64,000 nt of DNA from Acinetobacter sp. WC-141 (GTDB lineage: Bacteria; Pseudomonadota; Gammaproteobacteria; Pseudomonadales; Moraxellaceae). The notes beneath the pieces are model-generated. The model was not told the origin of the DNA. It saw only the letters and a list, made by a program, of their open reading frames with translations, and ran no database searches. Position 1 is the first letter of the stretch. Each line of letters opens with the position of its first letter. Location of the stretch: positions 124,001-188,000 of the forward strand of contig NZ_AMSS01000043.1 of assembly GCF_000313935.1 (NCBI RefSeq), in the 5' to 3' direction. Positions 47,775 to 57,272 of the stretch are shown piece after piece. A program made the position numbers and the translations under genes.

Positions 47775-49404
47775 GCTCCTTAAATGGTTGAATTCCTACA
47801 CGGCGATATGTATCAACAAAACGCTCACCTTCCGTACGCAAATCAAGATAAGTATTTAATACTTCCTCAATTACATCAGGCACAGCATCTGCTGCAAATG
47901 ATGGCCCTAAGATGTCACCGATTGATGCATCATGGTCAGAATTACCACCTAATGTAATTTGGTAGAATTCAGCGCCTTTCTTATCTACACCTAAAATACC
48001 GATGTTACCTACGTGGTGATGACCACAAGCATTCATACAACCAGAAATATTTAGATCTAAATGACCAAGATCATAAACTTTATCTAAGTCATCGAAACGA
48101 CGTGTAATCGCTTCAGCAATTGGAATTGATTTCGCATTTGCAAGTGAACAGAAATCACCACCTGGGCAACTAATGATATCGGTAATAAAACCAATATGTG
48201 CACGTGCCATATTTTGCTGTTCAAGCGCTTGCCATACATCGAACAAATCTTTTTGAGGCACATCTGCCAAAGCAATGTTTTGTTCGTGAGTCGTGCGAAG
48301 TTCACCGAAAGTATATTTATCAGCAAGATCTGCAATAAAGTTCATTTCTTCAGTGGTCATATCGCCTGGTGCGATACCTGCACGTTTTAGAGAAATCGTA
48401 ACAATACGATAGCCCTTCACTTTATGCGCATGCGTGTTGATATTGAACCACTGTTTGAATTTTGGATGCTCAGCAAATAAAGCTGTAAAGTCTTCATCTG
48501 CCAAATCTTGATAATCAAATGGAGTGAACTCTTCATCTAGTTTTTTCAAGATTTCTGGCTGAATTTTCAATGCTTCACGTGTATGTTCAAATTCAGCTTC
48601 AACTTTCTGTGCAAACACTTCAGGAGTTAACGCTTTAACTAGAATTTTAATACGCGCTTTATATTTGTTATCACGACGGCCATGCAAGTTATAAACACGT
48701 AGAACCGCTTCTAAGTAAGCAATTAAATCTTCACGCGGTAAAAACTCACGAATAACGCTACCGATGATTGGGGTACGGCCTAAACCACCACCAGCCATAA
48801 TTTTATAGCCGATTTCACCCGCTTCATTACGCACAATATAAACACCAATATCGTGGAATGCAGTTGCTGCACGATCTTTTTCTTCAAGTGCAGAAACAGC
48901 AATTTTGAACTTACGTGGCAAGAATGCAAATTCAGGGTGGAACGTACTCCACTGACGAATCAATTCACATGTTGGACGTGGGTCTGCAATTTCACCAGCA
49001 ACTACACCTGCATATTGGTCAGTTGTTGTGTTACGAATACAGTTACCACTGGTTTGAATGGCATGCATTTGTACAGTTGCAAGTTCTGCCAAAATATCTG
49101 GCACATCTTCAAGTGCAGGCCAGTTCAGCTGGATGTTTTGACGTGTAGATACGTGTGCATAACCACGGTCATAAGCAGTTGAAACTTCAGCAACTTTACG
49201 TAATTGCTTAGAATTCATTAAGCCATACGGCACAGCAATACGCAGCATAGGCGCATAGCGTTGCACATATAAACCATTTTGCAAACGTAACGGACGATAT
49301 TCATCTTCAGAAAGTTTGCCAGCTAAATAGCGTTCAGTCTGATCACGGAACTGAGCAACTCGTTCATTAACCAGCTGCTGGTCGAAATCGGTATATAAAT
49401 ACAT
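47761..49404 (-). CDS. cysI: Assimilatory sulfite reductase hemoprotein (CysI type)
   Basis: A 547-residue siroheme/[4Fe-4S] reductase converting sulfite to sulfide (six electrons). N-terminal ferredoxin-like half with LRLQNGLYVQRYAPMLRIAVPYG. The cluster cysteines are arranged C-x5-C (SCPGGDFC) and C-x3-C (SGCMNACGHHH). Siroheme arginines occur in NTTTDQ-adjacent segments (ISTRQN-like STRQNIQ). No CysJ flavoprotein gene is nearby, so electrons may come from ferredoxin or a separate reductase. The fold is shared with nitrite reductase, but linkage to DUF934 favours sulfite. Confidence 0.92.
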   Translation of the reverse strand: MYLYTDFDQQLVNERVAQFRDQTERYLAGKLSEDEYRPLRLQNGLYVQRYAPMLRIAVPYGLMNSKQLRKVAEVSTAYDRGYAHVSTRQNIQLNWPALEDVPDILAELATVQMHAIQTSGNCIRNTTTDQYAGVVAGEIADPRPTCELIRQWSTFHPEFAFLPRKFKIAVSALEEKDRAATAFHDIGVYIVRNEAGEIGYKIMAGGGLGRTPIIGSVIREFLPREDLIAYLEAVLRVYNLHGRRDNKYKARIKILVKALTPEVFAQKVEAEFEHTREALKIQPEILKKLDEEFTPFDYQDLADEDFTALFAEHPKFKQWFNINTHAHKVKGYRIVTISLKRAGIAPGDMTTEEMNFIADLADKYTFGELRTTHEQNIALADVPQKDLFDVWQALEQQNMARAHIGFITDIISCPGGDFCSLANAKSIPIAEAITRRFDDLDKVYDLGHLDLNISGCMNACGHHHVGNIGILGVDKKGAEFYQITLGGNSDHDASIGDILGPSFAADAVPDVIEEVLNTYLDLRTEGERFVDTYRRVGIQPFKERAYA

Positions 49405-49527
49405 GGCGTATGGCTAGTAGATTCATTATTAAGGCGGATAGCATAGCGAGCTTTCATTCATCAATAAAATGCTTTTTTTGCATATTTAATAACGGTTTTA
49501 TTGATAAGCTTTAATATAAATCAATAT

Positions 49528-49560
49528 AAAAAAAGCCCGGATAAATCCGAGCTCTTTTTA
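49528..49560 (-). terminator. Intrinsic terminator of gcd
   Basis: On the minus strand GAGCTCGGAT / ATCCGGGCT arms precede a T7 run, just after the gcd stop. Confidence 0.75.
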
Positions 49561-49570
49561 TAGAAGCATT

Positions 49571-51976
49571 TTATTTGTTATCTGGTAAAGCGTAAGCCAC
49601 TAAATAGTCGCCCATTTTCGTACCAAATGAACCATGACCACCAGCCATGATCACAACATATTGCTTACCATTGATTTCATAAGTCATTGGTGTTGCTTGT
49701 CCACCCGCTGGTAAACGCGCTTCCCAAAGTTTCTTACCATTCGTGACGTTAAACGCACGTAAGTAGTTATCTTGAGTTGCACCAACAAACATGACATTAC
49801 CGGCAGTAGAAATTGAACCACCTAAACCAGGCACACCAATTTTCACAGCTGGTAACTGGAACAAGTTCGGTAAGCTGTCACGAATTGTACCAATACGTTT
49901 TTTCCATACCACTTCATGAGTTTTCAAATCTACGCCAGCTACATATCCCCAAGCTGGTTGTTTACAAGGTAAACCAAGCGGAGATAAGAATGCGCTAATT
50001 TCAACACCATAAGGTACGCCGTACATCGGTTGTACGCCCTGTTCAGTTCCCGCACCTTTTGCAGTTTCTGCACGGTTTGGATCGGCAGGAATTAAACGAC
50101 TAACGAATGGCAATCCAATCGGGTTCATTACAGCAACCTGACGGTCAGGGTTAACTGACATACCGCCCCATTCAAACACACCTAAGTTACCAGGGAAAAC
50201 TAAAGTACCGTTTTCAGATGGTGGAGTGTAAATACCATCGTAATTTAGACGTTTGAAAGATACACGACACATGAGCTGATCAAGCATAGTGGCACCCCAC
50301 ATATCTTTATCAGTCAATTTGTCTTGTGGTGCCAAGTTCAAGTCAGAGAATGGCTGAGTTTTTGAATAATGCTCGCCTTTAGTTTGTGGACCACGTTTAA
50401 CTGTTTGTGGAACTGGTTTCTCAGTTACAGGAACAATTGGTTGACCATTACGGCGATCAAGAACAAAGGCATTACCTGTTTTCGTCAATACATAGATTGC
50501 AGGAACAGTTTGACCAGCTTTGTTTTTGATATCCGCTAAAGATGGTTGTGATGGTACGTCCATATCCCATAAATCGTGATGGGTTGTCTGGAAGTTCCAC
50601 ACTAATTTACCTGTTGAAGCATTAATCGCTAACATCGAGTTTGCATAACGTTCTTTCAACTCGGTACGGTCGCCACCCCAGATGTCTGGTGTACCTACAC
50701 CTGTTGGTACATAAACGATATCAAGTTTGGCATCGTATGCTAAAGGTGCCCACGCGTTTGGCGAGTTATGAACAAAAGTAGTTCCTTCACCCGGCATTGC
50801 ATTTGGATCTGCTGCGCCTGTATCAAATACCCAAAGAAGTTTACCAGTGTTAACGTCGTAGCCGCGAATTACACCAGATGGCTCTTTACTTGAGTAGTTA
50901 TCGGTTACCGAACCAGCAATAACAACAGTTGAACCAGTCACAATACCAGGAGATGTTGGGTTGTAACCACCTGGGTAAGCGTATGGCATAAACTCTTGCA
51001 AGTTCACTTCACCATTTTGACCAAAGTCAGTACATGCTTTACCAGTGTCAGCATTCACAGCCACTAAACGGCCGTCATTCACTGGAACGAAGACTTTACG
51101 CGGACATTGTGTAGAGTTAGATTTCTTGCCTTGAAGACTCGTTGCAAACTCAGTTGTATTGTTTGCATCGTAGTACATCACACCACGACAAGTTAAATGC
51201 TGGAACGATTTATCCGTTTTAAGCTTCGGATCAAAACGCCATTTTTCTTTACCTGTCGCAGGATCAATCGAAATTAATTGTTGATGAGCTGTACAGATAA
51301 ACATGTTATTACCGATTTTAATCGGTGTAACCTGATTAGTTGTTTCGCCAGAGTCATTACCCGTTTTAAGATCGCCAGTACGTAAAGTCCAAGCAACTTT
51401 CAAATCTTTTACGTTTTGATCATTGATCTGTTTCAACGGAGAGTAACGTACACCTGCCTGAGTACGACCATAGGCTGGCCAGTCACTCTCTGCAACACCA
51501 GGTACAGCCTGAGCTGTTTCTGGTTGAGGTGTCTTGATTTCACCATTAATTTCTTGCGGATCGTTGAAAATGGAATAGACCATCAACAAGATTGCAATTG
51601 CTAGAGTAGAAGATAAGGCAACTTTACTTGATCCAAGGTTGTTGATTCCACGAGTCACAGCTGGAATCAATAACCATAAACCAAGAATACCTAAAATATC
51701 TAAACGAGGTGCAAGTGCCCAGAAGTCAGTTCCAACTTCCCAGACGCCCCAAATAATAGTACCTAGCATCAAAGCGGCATATACCCATAGGGCCGTAGAT
51801 GCGCGCTTATAGAGTTGCCATGCAACAATAAGGAGTAATACACCAGCAATAATATAGTAAATTGAACCGCCTAATGTAGCGAGCCAAATACCTCCAATTA
51901 ACAGGAATAACGCTAATAACCCAATAATAATTACGGTAAAAGTCGTTAAACCTGATCTTGAAGTAGGTTGATTCAT
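49571..51976 (-). CDS. gcd: Membrane-bound PQQ-dependent glucose dehydrogenase
   Basis: 801 residues from the ATG at 51976, with AGAGGTGG before it. The start MNQPTSRSGL and the length agree with the A. calcoaceticus Gdh-A, so the longer frame is not used. Five membrane helices (about 10-145) are followed by an eight-bladed PQQ propeller in the periplasm. Clear PQQ-enzyme features include WPAYGRTQAGVRYSPL, the TTHHDLWDMDVPSQP stretch and GGHGSFGTKMGDYLVAYALP at the end. It oxidises glucose and other aldoses to lactones and passes electrons to ubiquinone. PQQ synthesis genes are not in the window. Confidence 0.97.
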   Translation of the reverse strand: MNQPTSRSGLTTFTVIIIGLLALFLLIGGIWLATLGGSIYYIIAGVLLLIVAWQLYKRASTALWVYAALMLGTIIWGVWEVGTDFWALAPRLDILGILGLWLLIPAVTRGINNLGSSKVALSSTLAIAILLMVYSIFNDPQEINGEIKTPQPETAQAVPGVAESDWPAYGRTQAGVRYSPLKQINDQNVKDLKVAWTLRTGDLKTGNDSGETTNQVTPIKIGNNMFICTAHQQLISIDPATGKEKWRFDPKLKTDKSFQHLTCRGVMYYDANNTTEFATSLQGKKSNSTQCPRKVFVPVNDGRLVAVNADTGKACTDFGQNGEVNLQEFMPYAYPGGYNPTSPGIVTGSTVVIAGSVTDNYSSKEPSGVIRGYDVNTGKLLWVFDTGAADPNAMPGEGTTFVHNSPNAWAPLAYDAKLDIVYVPTGVGTPDIWGGDRTELKERYANSMLAINASTGKLVWNFQTTHHDLWDMDVPSQPSLADIKNKAGQTVPAIYVLTKTGNAFVLDRRNGQPIVPVTEKPVPQTVKRGPQTKGEHYSKTQPFSDLNLAPQDKLTDKDMWGATMLDQLMCRVSFKRLNYDGIYTPPSENGTLVFPGNLGVFEWGGMSVNPDRQVAVMNPIGLPFVSRLIPADPNRAETAKGAGTEQGVQPMYGVPYGVEISAFLSPLGLPCKQPAWGYVAGVDLKTHEVVWKKRIGTIRDSLPNLFQLPAVKIGVPGLGGSISTAGNVMFVGATQDNYLRAFNVTNGKKLWEARLPAGGQATPMTYEINGKQYVVIMAGGHGSFGTKMGDYLVAYALPDNK

Positions 51977-52082
51977 AAACCACCTCTTATCAATCATCAT
52001 TTTTATCGGAAAGATATGCCGAGTTTTTAATTAAAAATCGACATCACCAATACATCTAAAACAAAATTCAGGCATAAAGAAA

Positions 52083-52136
52083 AAACGGAAGGTCAGGATG
52101 CTTCAATCAATGATTTAGTCCTCGACAATCCGTTTT
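52083..52136 (-). terminator. Possible terminator of the porin gene
   Basis: A long imperfect stem with ACGGA/TCCGT ends and T-rich tail on the minus strand, 15 bases past the porin stop. Moderate quality. Confidence 0.4.
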
Positions 52137-52150
52137 CAGGGTAATTACGC

Positions 52151-53404
52151 TTAGAATGCAGTTGAGAATTTAATACCGCCTACCCAAGTGTTATCACCAT
52201 TTTTTAATGCACCAACATGACGAACATATTGCACATTTGGACGGATAGTCAGCCAGTTTGTCGCATGAATACCGTAGTAAAGCTCGGTATTGTATTCAGT
52301 GTCATATTCTTTAGTTTGGACATCGTTCCAATCATCGTTGATATGGATACGCGCAACACCTAATGCCAACTCATCTTGAGGACGTTGATTGAGCAAACCT
52401 TTATAGACCAAGCCTACATTTTGCATGTTATCAATTTTGTTGGTATCAGAGTCGTGGAACGTCAGGTTCACAAAACCAGTCAACCCACGGTCTGTTTGAT
52501 CAGCAGGCTGGAATAATTTTTGTTTTGCAGTTACCCATACACCTTGCTTATGAGATGTTTGAGCCTTATTTGTAATTTCTTCGGCATCAGCAGTGCTGTA
52601 GTAATAACCTAAACGGTATTCACCAGCCATGCTTTGAGCGCCTAGTTTAGGTGACCACACCACTTCGGCAGGAATAATTGCCCCATGTGAACCATCAGTA
52701 CTTAGATTAAAACCTTTGCCTCGGTCCAGATTTTCTGGGTTATATTCATATACCCCTACTTGCGTATATAGGTCAGGCTGCAAGTTATATTTAACACGCA
52801 TTGCCCATTGGCTAACTGGCCAGTTATACCATTGCTCACCCACCCAGTTGCCGACTTGCGAGCCACAAAGTGCCAAGTTCTGGAAATCACAGTCAAAACT
52901 ATTAAAGTCTTCACCTTCACCAAAACGACCGACTTTAACGTCTAATTTTTGATCCATGAATTTTTTCTTAATCCACAAATCTGTTAAACGCCAAGTTTGC
53001 TCACGCCCCCACACTTCTTGTACCGAGCTTAAATGCCCTGCTAAAGCTGGTGAATGTTCAGAAAGCGACTGCCCATCACGATAAGTTAACGTGATTTGAG
53101 CTTCGGTATCTTGCCACCCTAAAATTTTATTTAGGTCAAAATGAGTTCCTAATGCCAGTTGCCCCGTATAAGCACTACCATGCGTAGATGTATTTTTTGA
53201 ATCTAAAATACCGGCATATTCGCCGGTATATCCAAAAGAAAAATCATAACCTTGTGCTTGTAACGCGGTGCGTTGACCGTTCCAATCACCCAACATCCAA
53301 GGACTATTTGGGTCAAATGCAGCAGCAGCTTGTGCGTGCTGTATAAAAAGAGTAATTGATAAAACGGATAAACAGGAAGCCATCAAGGATTTATGTGTTT
53401 TCAT
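52151..53404 (-). CDS. OprB-type carbohydrate-selective porin
   Basis: A 417-residue outer-membrane protein with a signal peptide (about 1-26, ending HAQAAA). The pattern FDPNSPWMLGDWNGQRTALQAQGYDFSFGYTGEYAGIL is the hallmark of OprB porins. It ends in WVGGIKFSTAF with the C-terminal aromatic. It probably admits glucose and related sugars to the periplasm, where Gcd, encoded just downstream, oxidises them. Whether the two are cotranscribed is unclear because of the 150-bp gap. Confidence 0.92.
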   Translation of the reverse strand: MKTHKSLMASCLSVLSITLFIQHAQAAAAFDPNSPWMLGDWNGQRTALQAQGYDFSFGYTGEYAGILDSKNTSTHGSAYTGQLALGTHFDLNKILGWQDTEAQITLTYRDGQSLSEHSPALAGHLSSVQEVWGREQTWRLTDLWIKKKFMDQKLDVKVGRFGEGEDFNSFDCDFQNLALCGSQVGNWVGEQWYNWPVSQWAMRVKYNLQPDLYTQVGVYEYNPENLDRGKGFNLSTDGSHGAIIPAEVVWSPKLGAQSMAGEYRLGYYYSTADAEEITNKAQTSHKQGVWVTAKQKLFQPADQTDRGLTGFVNLTFHDSDTNKIDNMQNVGLVYKGLLNQRPQDELALGVARIHINDDWNDVQTKEYDTEYNTELYYGIHATNWLTIRPNVQYVRHVGALKNGDNTWVGGIKFSTAF

Positions 53405-53538
53405 GTTTACATACCTTTTATGTCTTTGTTTATAAAGGGTACGCTAATTTTATGTAAAGAAATTATTCAAAATGTTAATCAATTGATTAATCTAATAATA
53501 ATCTTAATACACATTGTATAACAAATAGCCTCTGCTCT

Positions 53539-54657
53539 TTACCACTGTCCTTCACCAAGTTTCTGACCTATAAAGGAATATCTCATTTTTGATCTTGAAA
53601 ACTTAATTGGACAAGCTAATTGTGGTTCGGTATCGGCTGTATTATTTTGCAAAGGTACATCCACAATCCATCCACGTTGTTGTGCTAAGGGCGAATTTAA
53701 TGCCTCATTTAGACTTAAGACAGGTTCTACACACACATCAAGATTTGCAAAAATTTCATGCCATTCTTTAAATGTTTTGCTTTTAATTTTTTCTTGAATA
53801 GCTTGTTTAACTTCTTGTCGATCTTCGGCATCTAATGAAGCACCTTTTTGTAATAATAGTGGTAAGTCAAGAGCGATTGATAAACCTGACATAAATTGTG
53901 GTTCAAGACTACCAATTGAAAGATAACGACCATCTTGCGTCATATAATAATCATAGAAAATGCCACCATTGAGCATGCCATGCTCTGGAGCCTGCTCGAC
54001 CTGTGCAGCAAGTGTGGCTGAAGCAGCCATACTATTTAAGCTAGCAACACAATCGGTCATGGAAATATCAATATATTGCCCCATTCCACTACGCTCACGT
54101 TCAACCACCGCAGCTAAAATAGCGATGACCGCATGAAGGGAACCACCTGCAATATCTGCAACTTGAATACCGAGCGGTGGCGGACCACTGTCTTGTCGGC
54201 CGCTATACCCAGCAATACCAGCTAAGGCTAAATAGTTAATGTCATGCCCTGCTCTATCTTTATAGCTTCCAGTTTGACCATAACCTGTAATTGAGCAGTA
54301 AATTAAACGCGGGTTAATTTCGGCAAGTGTTGAGTAGTCTAATCCTAAGCGGTGCATGACATCAGGTCGAAACTGCTCTATGACAATATCAAAATCAGAA
54401 ATCTTGGCTTTAATTAATTCAATACTCGCCGGATCTTTTAAATCGAGAACAATCGACTGTTTGTTTCGATTTAAATAACTATGTGCTGTTGCTTGCCCAT
54501 TTGCGTATGGCGGCATGATCCGAATTAGATCAGGTCGTGATGGAGATTCGATATGGATAACTTCTGCCCCCATATCGGCTAAGTACATTGTGGCAAAAGG
54601 TCCAGGTAAGAGTGTCGAGAAATCGAGAACTTTAAGTCCATTTAATGCTGTCGTCAT
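53539..54657 (-). CDS. CaiB/BaiF-family CoA-transferase or alpha-methylacyl-CoA racemase
   Basis: 372 residues from the ATG at 54657. A GTG start five codons upstream is possible. Family III CoA-transferase features: LNGLKVLDFSTLLPGPFATMYLADMGAEVIHIE, the catalytic-type Asp in AGHDINYLALAGI, and GSLHAVIAI. MGQYIDISMTDCV is typical. GHDINYLALAGIAGYSGR resembles alpha-methylacyl-CoA racemases. The gene is divergent from the AraC regulator and close to beta-oxidation genes, suggesting a role in branched-chain acyl-CoA entry. Confidence 0.88.
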   Translation of the reverse strand: MTTALNGLKVLDFSTLLPGPFATMYLADMGAEVIHIESPSRPDLIRIMPPYANGQATAHSYLNRNKQSIVLDLKDPASIELIKAKISDFDIVIEQFRPDVMHRLGLDYSTLAEINPRLIYCSITGYGQTGSYKDRAGHDINYLALAGIAGYSGRQDSGPPPLGIQVADIAGGSLHAVIAILAAVVERERSGMGQYIDISMTDCVASLNSMAASATLAAQVEQAPEHGMLNGGIFYDYYMTQDGRYLSIGSLEPQFMSGLSIALDLPLLLQKGASLDAEDRQEVKQAIQEKIKSKTFKEWHEIFANLDVCVEPVLSLNEALNSPLAQQRGWIVDVPLQNNTADTEPQLACPIKFSRSKMRYSFIGQKLGEGQW

Positions 54658-54867
54658 CGTTTTTTTAACCACTATTATTCATATTTTCTTTTATATTAGT
54701 TAAGCAAATATTCTAAAACAATGTCATGTTCAGCCATTTACCTTGATCATTTCGGCAATTTAACATGTAAAAAGTGCTTTTACTCTGTTGTAAATCGCCA
54801 ATTTATTTTTTTAGACGGTCATTTAGGTCAATTTAAAGTGAACATCAAAGAGACTGAAGGATTCAAT
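54658..54867. promoter_or_regulatory. Divergent regulatory region, CaiB-type gene / AraC-type gene
   Basis: A 210-bp spacer that must contain promoters in both directions. It is a natural place for operators of the AraC-type protein. I saw no clear repeat pair to name as its operator. Confidence 0.45.
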
Positions 54868-55878
54868 ATGAGTCGCGATACGATTAGCATCCACTTCGTG
54901 AATGCGGCTTTGACAGGCGTAAAGCGCCTTGGCATGGATGTTGAAATGCTCCTTTCACATGTGGGCATTGAAGCGGAATTATTACGTCAACCTAAAGCTC
55001 GAATCTCACCAGAACAATACACTCGTTTTATAAAAATGTTGTGGATGGTCACACAGGATGAACACGTTGGATTTGACGTACAACCACGTCGTCTGGGCAC
55101 TTTTGCCATTATGTGTCAGTTGATTATTCACGCAAAAACATTGGGCCAAGCCCTTGAACTGTCATCTCAATTTTACAAATTATTTGGCGATGAATGGTCT
55201 GTCAGCCTAGAACGTGACAAGCATGAAGCACGTCTAGTTCCGCTCATTCCAAAAACTTTAGATCCAGATCATTTCATTACCGAAAGTATGCTTATGATTT
55301 GGCACGGTCTAGCATCATGGCTCATTGAACGCCGTTTGCCATTAGAGCGTGTTCATTTTAGCTATCCACGTCCTGCACATGCAGATGAATATGATGCATT
55401 ATTTTTTGCACCAGTCATGCAGTTTGATGCACCACGTACTGAAATTACCTTTGCGGCTGATTATCTTGACTTACCAATCCGCCAAGATGAAAAAACGCTA
55501 GAAGAGTTCTTAAAAGCAGCACCTGCTCAGCTTTTAGTCAAATTCAAAAACACCAACTCGCTGACTTCTCGTATTCGTGAAGTGCTCAAAAGCCAGATTG
55601 GTGAAGAAATGCCAACGCTTAATGACGTTGCATCAATGCTGTATTTATCTCCTCAAACCTTACGTCGCCGCTTGGCTGCTGAAGGGAAAAGCTATCAAGG
55701 CGTAAAAGATGCTTTGCGTCGAGATGCTGCAATTCACTTATTACTCAACCCTGAATTAACACTTGAAGACGTTGCTCAACAAGTCGGTTTTAGTGAAACC
55801 AGTACATTCCACCGTGCATTTAAAAAGTGGACAGGCGTAACCCCAGGTTTATATCGCCAGCTACACGGTTATCACTAA
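54868..55878 (+). CDS. AraC-family transcription regulator
   Basis: 336 residues from the ATG at 54868, with GAAGGA six bases before it. The open frame begins earlier, but its first 49 codons look non-coding. The N-terminal arabinose-binding-like domain (about 20-210) includes GFDVQPRRLGTFAIMC. The C-terminal AraC DNA-binding domain has two helix-turn-helix units, TLNDVASMLYLSPQTLRRRLAAEGKSYQ and LEDVAQQVGFSETSTFHRAFKKWTGVTP. It probably controls the CaiB-type gene and the thiolase/FadB-like genes around it. Ligand unknown. Confidence 0.92.
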   Translation: MSRDTISIHFVNAALTGVKRLGMDVEMLLSHVGIEAELLRQPKARISPEQYTRFIKMLWMVTQDEHVGFDVQPRRLGTFAIMCQLIIHAKTLGQALELSSQFYKLFGDEWSVSLERDKHEARLVPLIPKTLDPDHFITESMLMIWHGLASWLIERRLPLERVHFSYPRPAHADEYDALFFAPVMQFDAPRTEITFAADYLDLPIRQDEKTLEEFLKAAPAQLLVKFKNTNSLTSRIREVLKSQIGEEMPTLNDVASMLYLSPQTLRRRLAAEGKSYQGVKDALRRDAAIHLLLNPELTLEDVAQQVGFSETSTFHRAFKKWTGVTPGLYRQLHGYH

Positions 55879-55905
55879 TTCTTAAATCTCTTTAGTTTCA
55901 CATTT

Positions 55906-55931
55906 AGCCCAAGTTCGACTTGGGCTTTTTT
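55906..55931 (+). terminator. Intrinsic terminator of the AraC-type gene
   Basis: AGCCCAAGT/ACTTGGGCT arms around TCG are followed by T6, so the thiolase gene downstream must have its own promoter in 55932-56048. Confidence 0.88.
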
Positions 55932-56048
55932 GTATTTCTATTGGCAAAAATCATCACCTGACTGGTGCGCTTATCGTCATTGCACTCGCTATTAAAACCA
56001 GTACACTCAAAACACAAATAAATTTTAAGCAATAAAAAAGGAACTGTT

Positions 56049-57254
56049 ATGAGCGAGGCTTATATTATTGATGCCATTCGCACACCACGCGGAAAAGGAA
56101 AAAAAGATGGCTCTCTTTACGAAGTAAAACCAATTACCTTACTCACCACTTTATTAAATGAATTACAGCAGCGCCATCAACTCGATACATCTAAAGTTGA
56201 CGACATTATTTTGGGCTGTGTAACACCAATTGGTGATCAAGGCGGTGACATAGCAAAAACAGCAGCGATTGCAGCGGGTTGGAATGATGATGTTGCTGGG
56301 GTACAAATCAATCGTTTTTGTGCTTCAGGTTTAGAAGCAGTCAACATGGCAGCCATGAAAGTTCGCTCAGGCTGGGAAGATTTAGTGGTTGCTGGTGGAG
56401 TTGAATCAATGTCACGCATTCCAATGGGTTCCGATGGTGGACCATGGGCGCTAGACCCAGAAACAAACCTTAAATCATCATTTGTTCCGCAAGGTATTGG
56501 GGCCGACCTCATTGCAACCCTAGATGGCTATAGCCGAGAAGATGTTGATAATTTCGCTGTAAAGTCACAACAAAAAGCGGCAGCTGCTCAATCAAATGGT
56601 TATTTCAATCACTCAGTCGTACCAGTAAAAGATCACGCAGGTGTGGTGATTTTAGATAAAGATGAGTTTATTAAAGGCAATACTACACTCGAAGGTCTAA
56701 CGAAGCTCAACCCAAGTTTTGAAATGATGGGGCAAATGGGTTTTGATGCAGTTGCTTTACAAAAATATCCGGAAGCACAAAAAATAAATCATGTTCATCA
56801 CGCAGGTAACTCGTCAGGCATTGTCGATGGTGCTGCTGTTGTTTTATTAGCCTCAGAAAAAGCGGTAAAAGAACAAAATTTAAAACCACGCGCTAAAGTT
56901 TTGGCCACTGCACTAGTCGGTACTGACCCGACCATCATGCTAACAGGCCCTGCTCCTGCTGCACGTAAAGCGTTAGAAAAAGCTGGTCTTACGATTGATG
57001 ATATTGACCTATTTGAAGTCAATGAAGCATTCGCGGCAGTTGTTATGCGTTTTATTAATGAGCTCAACGTCCCTGCTGAAAAAGTCAACGTAAATGGCGG
57101 TGCAATTGCTTTAGGCCATCCACTAGGAGCAACAGGTGCCATGATTTTAGGCACATTACTTGATGAGCTTGAACGACAAGACAAAAAGCGCGGTTTAGCG
57201 ACGCTCTGTGTTGGCGGTGGAATGGGTATTGCCACCATTATTGAACGCGTATAA
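56049..57254 (+). CDS. Thiolase (acetyl-CoA C-acyltransferase, FadI/FadA-like)
   Basis: A 401-residue thiolase. The acyl-accepting Cys91 is in [11 protein letters not shown], with [17 protein letters not shown] and [10 protein letters not shown] (Cys387) at the end. It is 18 bp upstream of the FadB-like gene. Together they form a fatty-acid oxidation pair in the order thiolase then multifunctional enzyme. It is more divergent from the 391-residue thiolase at 45481 and probably prefers longer or branched acyl chains. Confidence 0.92.
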   Translation: MSEAYIIDAIRTPRGKGKKDGSLYEVKPITLLTTLLNELQQRHQLDTSKVDDIILGCVTPIGDQGGDIAKTAAIAAGWNDDVAGVQINRFCASGLEAVNMAAMKVRSGWEDLVVAGGVESMSRIPMGSDGGPWALDPETNLKSSFVPQGIGADLIATLDGYSREDVDNFAVKSQQKAAAAQSNGYFNHSVVPVKDHAGVVILDKDEFIKGNTTLEGLTKLNPSFEMMGQMGFDAVALQKYPEAQKINHVHHAGNSSGIVDGAAVVLLASEKAVKEQNLKPRAKVLATALVGTDPTIMLTGPAPAARKALEKAGLTIDDIDLFEVNEAFAAVVMRFINELNVPAEKVNVNGGAIALGHPLGATGAMILGTLLDELERQDKKRGLATLCVGGGMGIATIIERV

Positions 57255-57272
57255 AAATTAGGGATATAAAAG

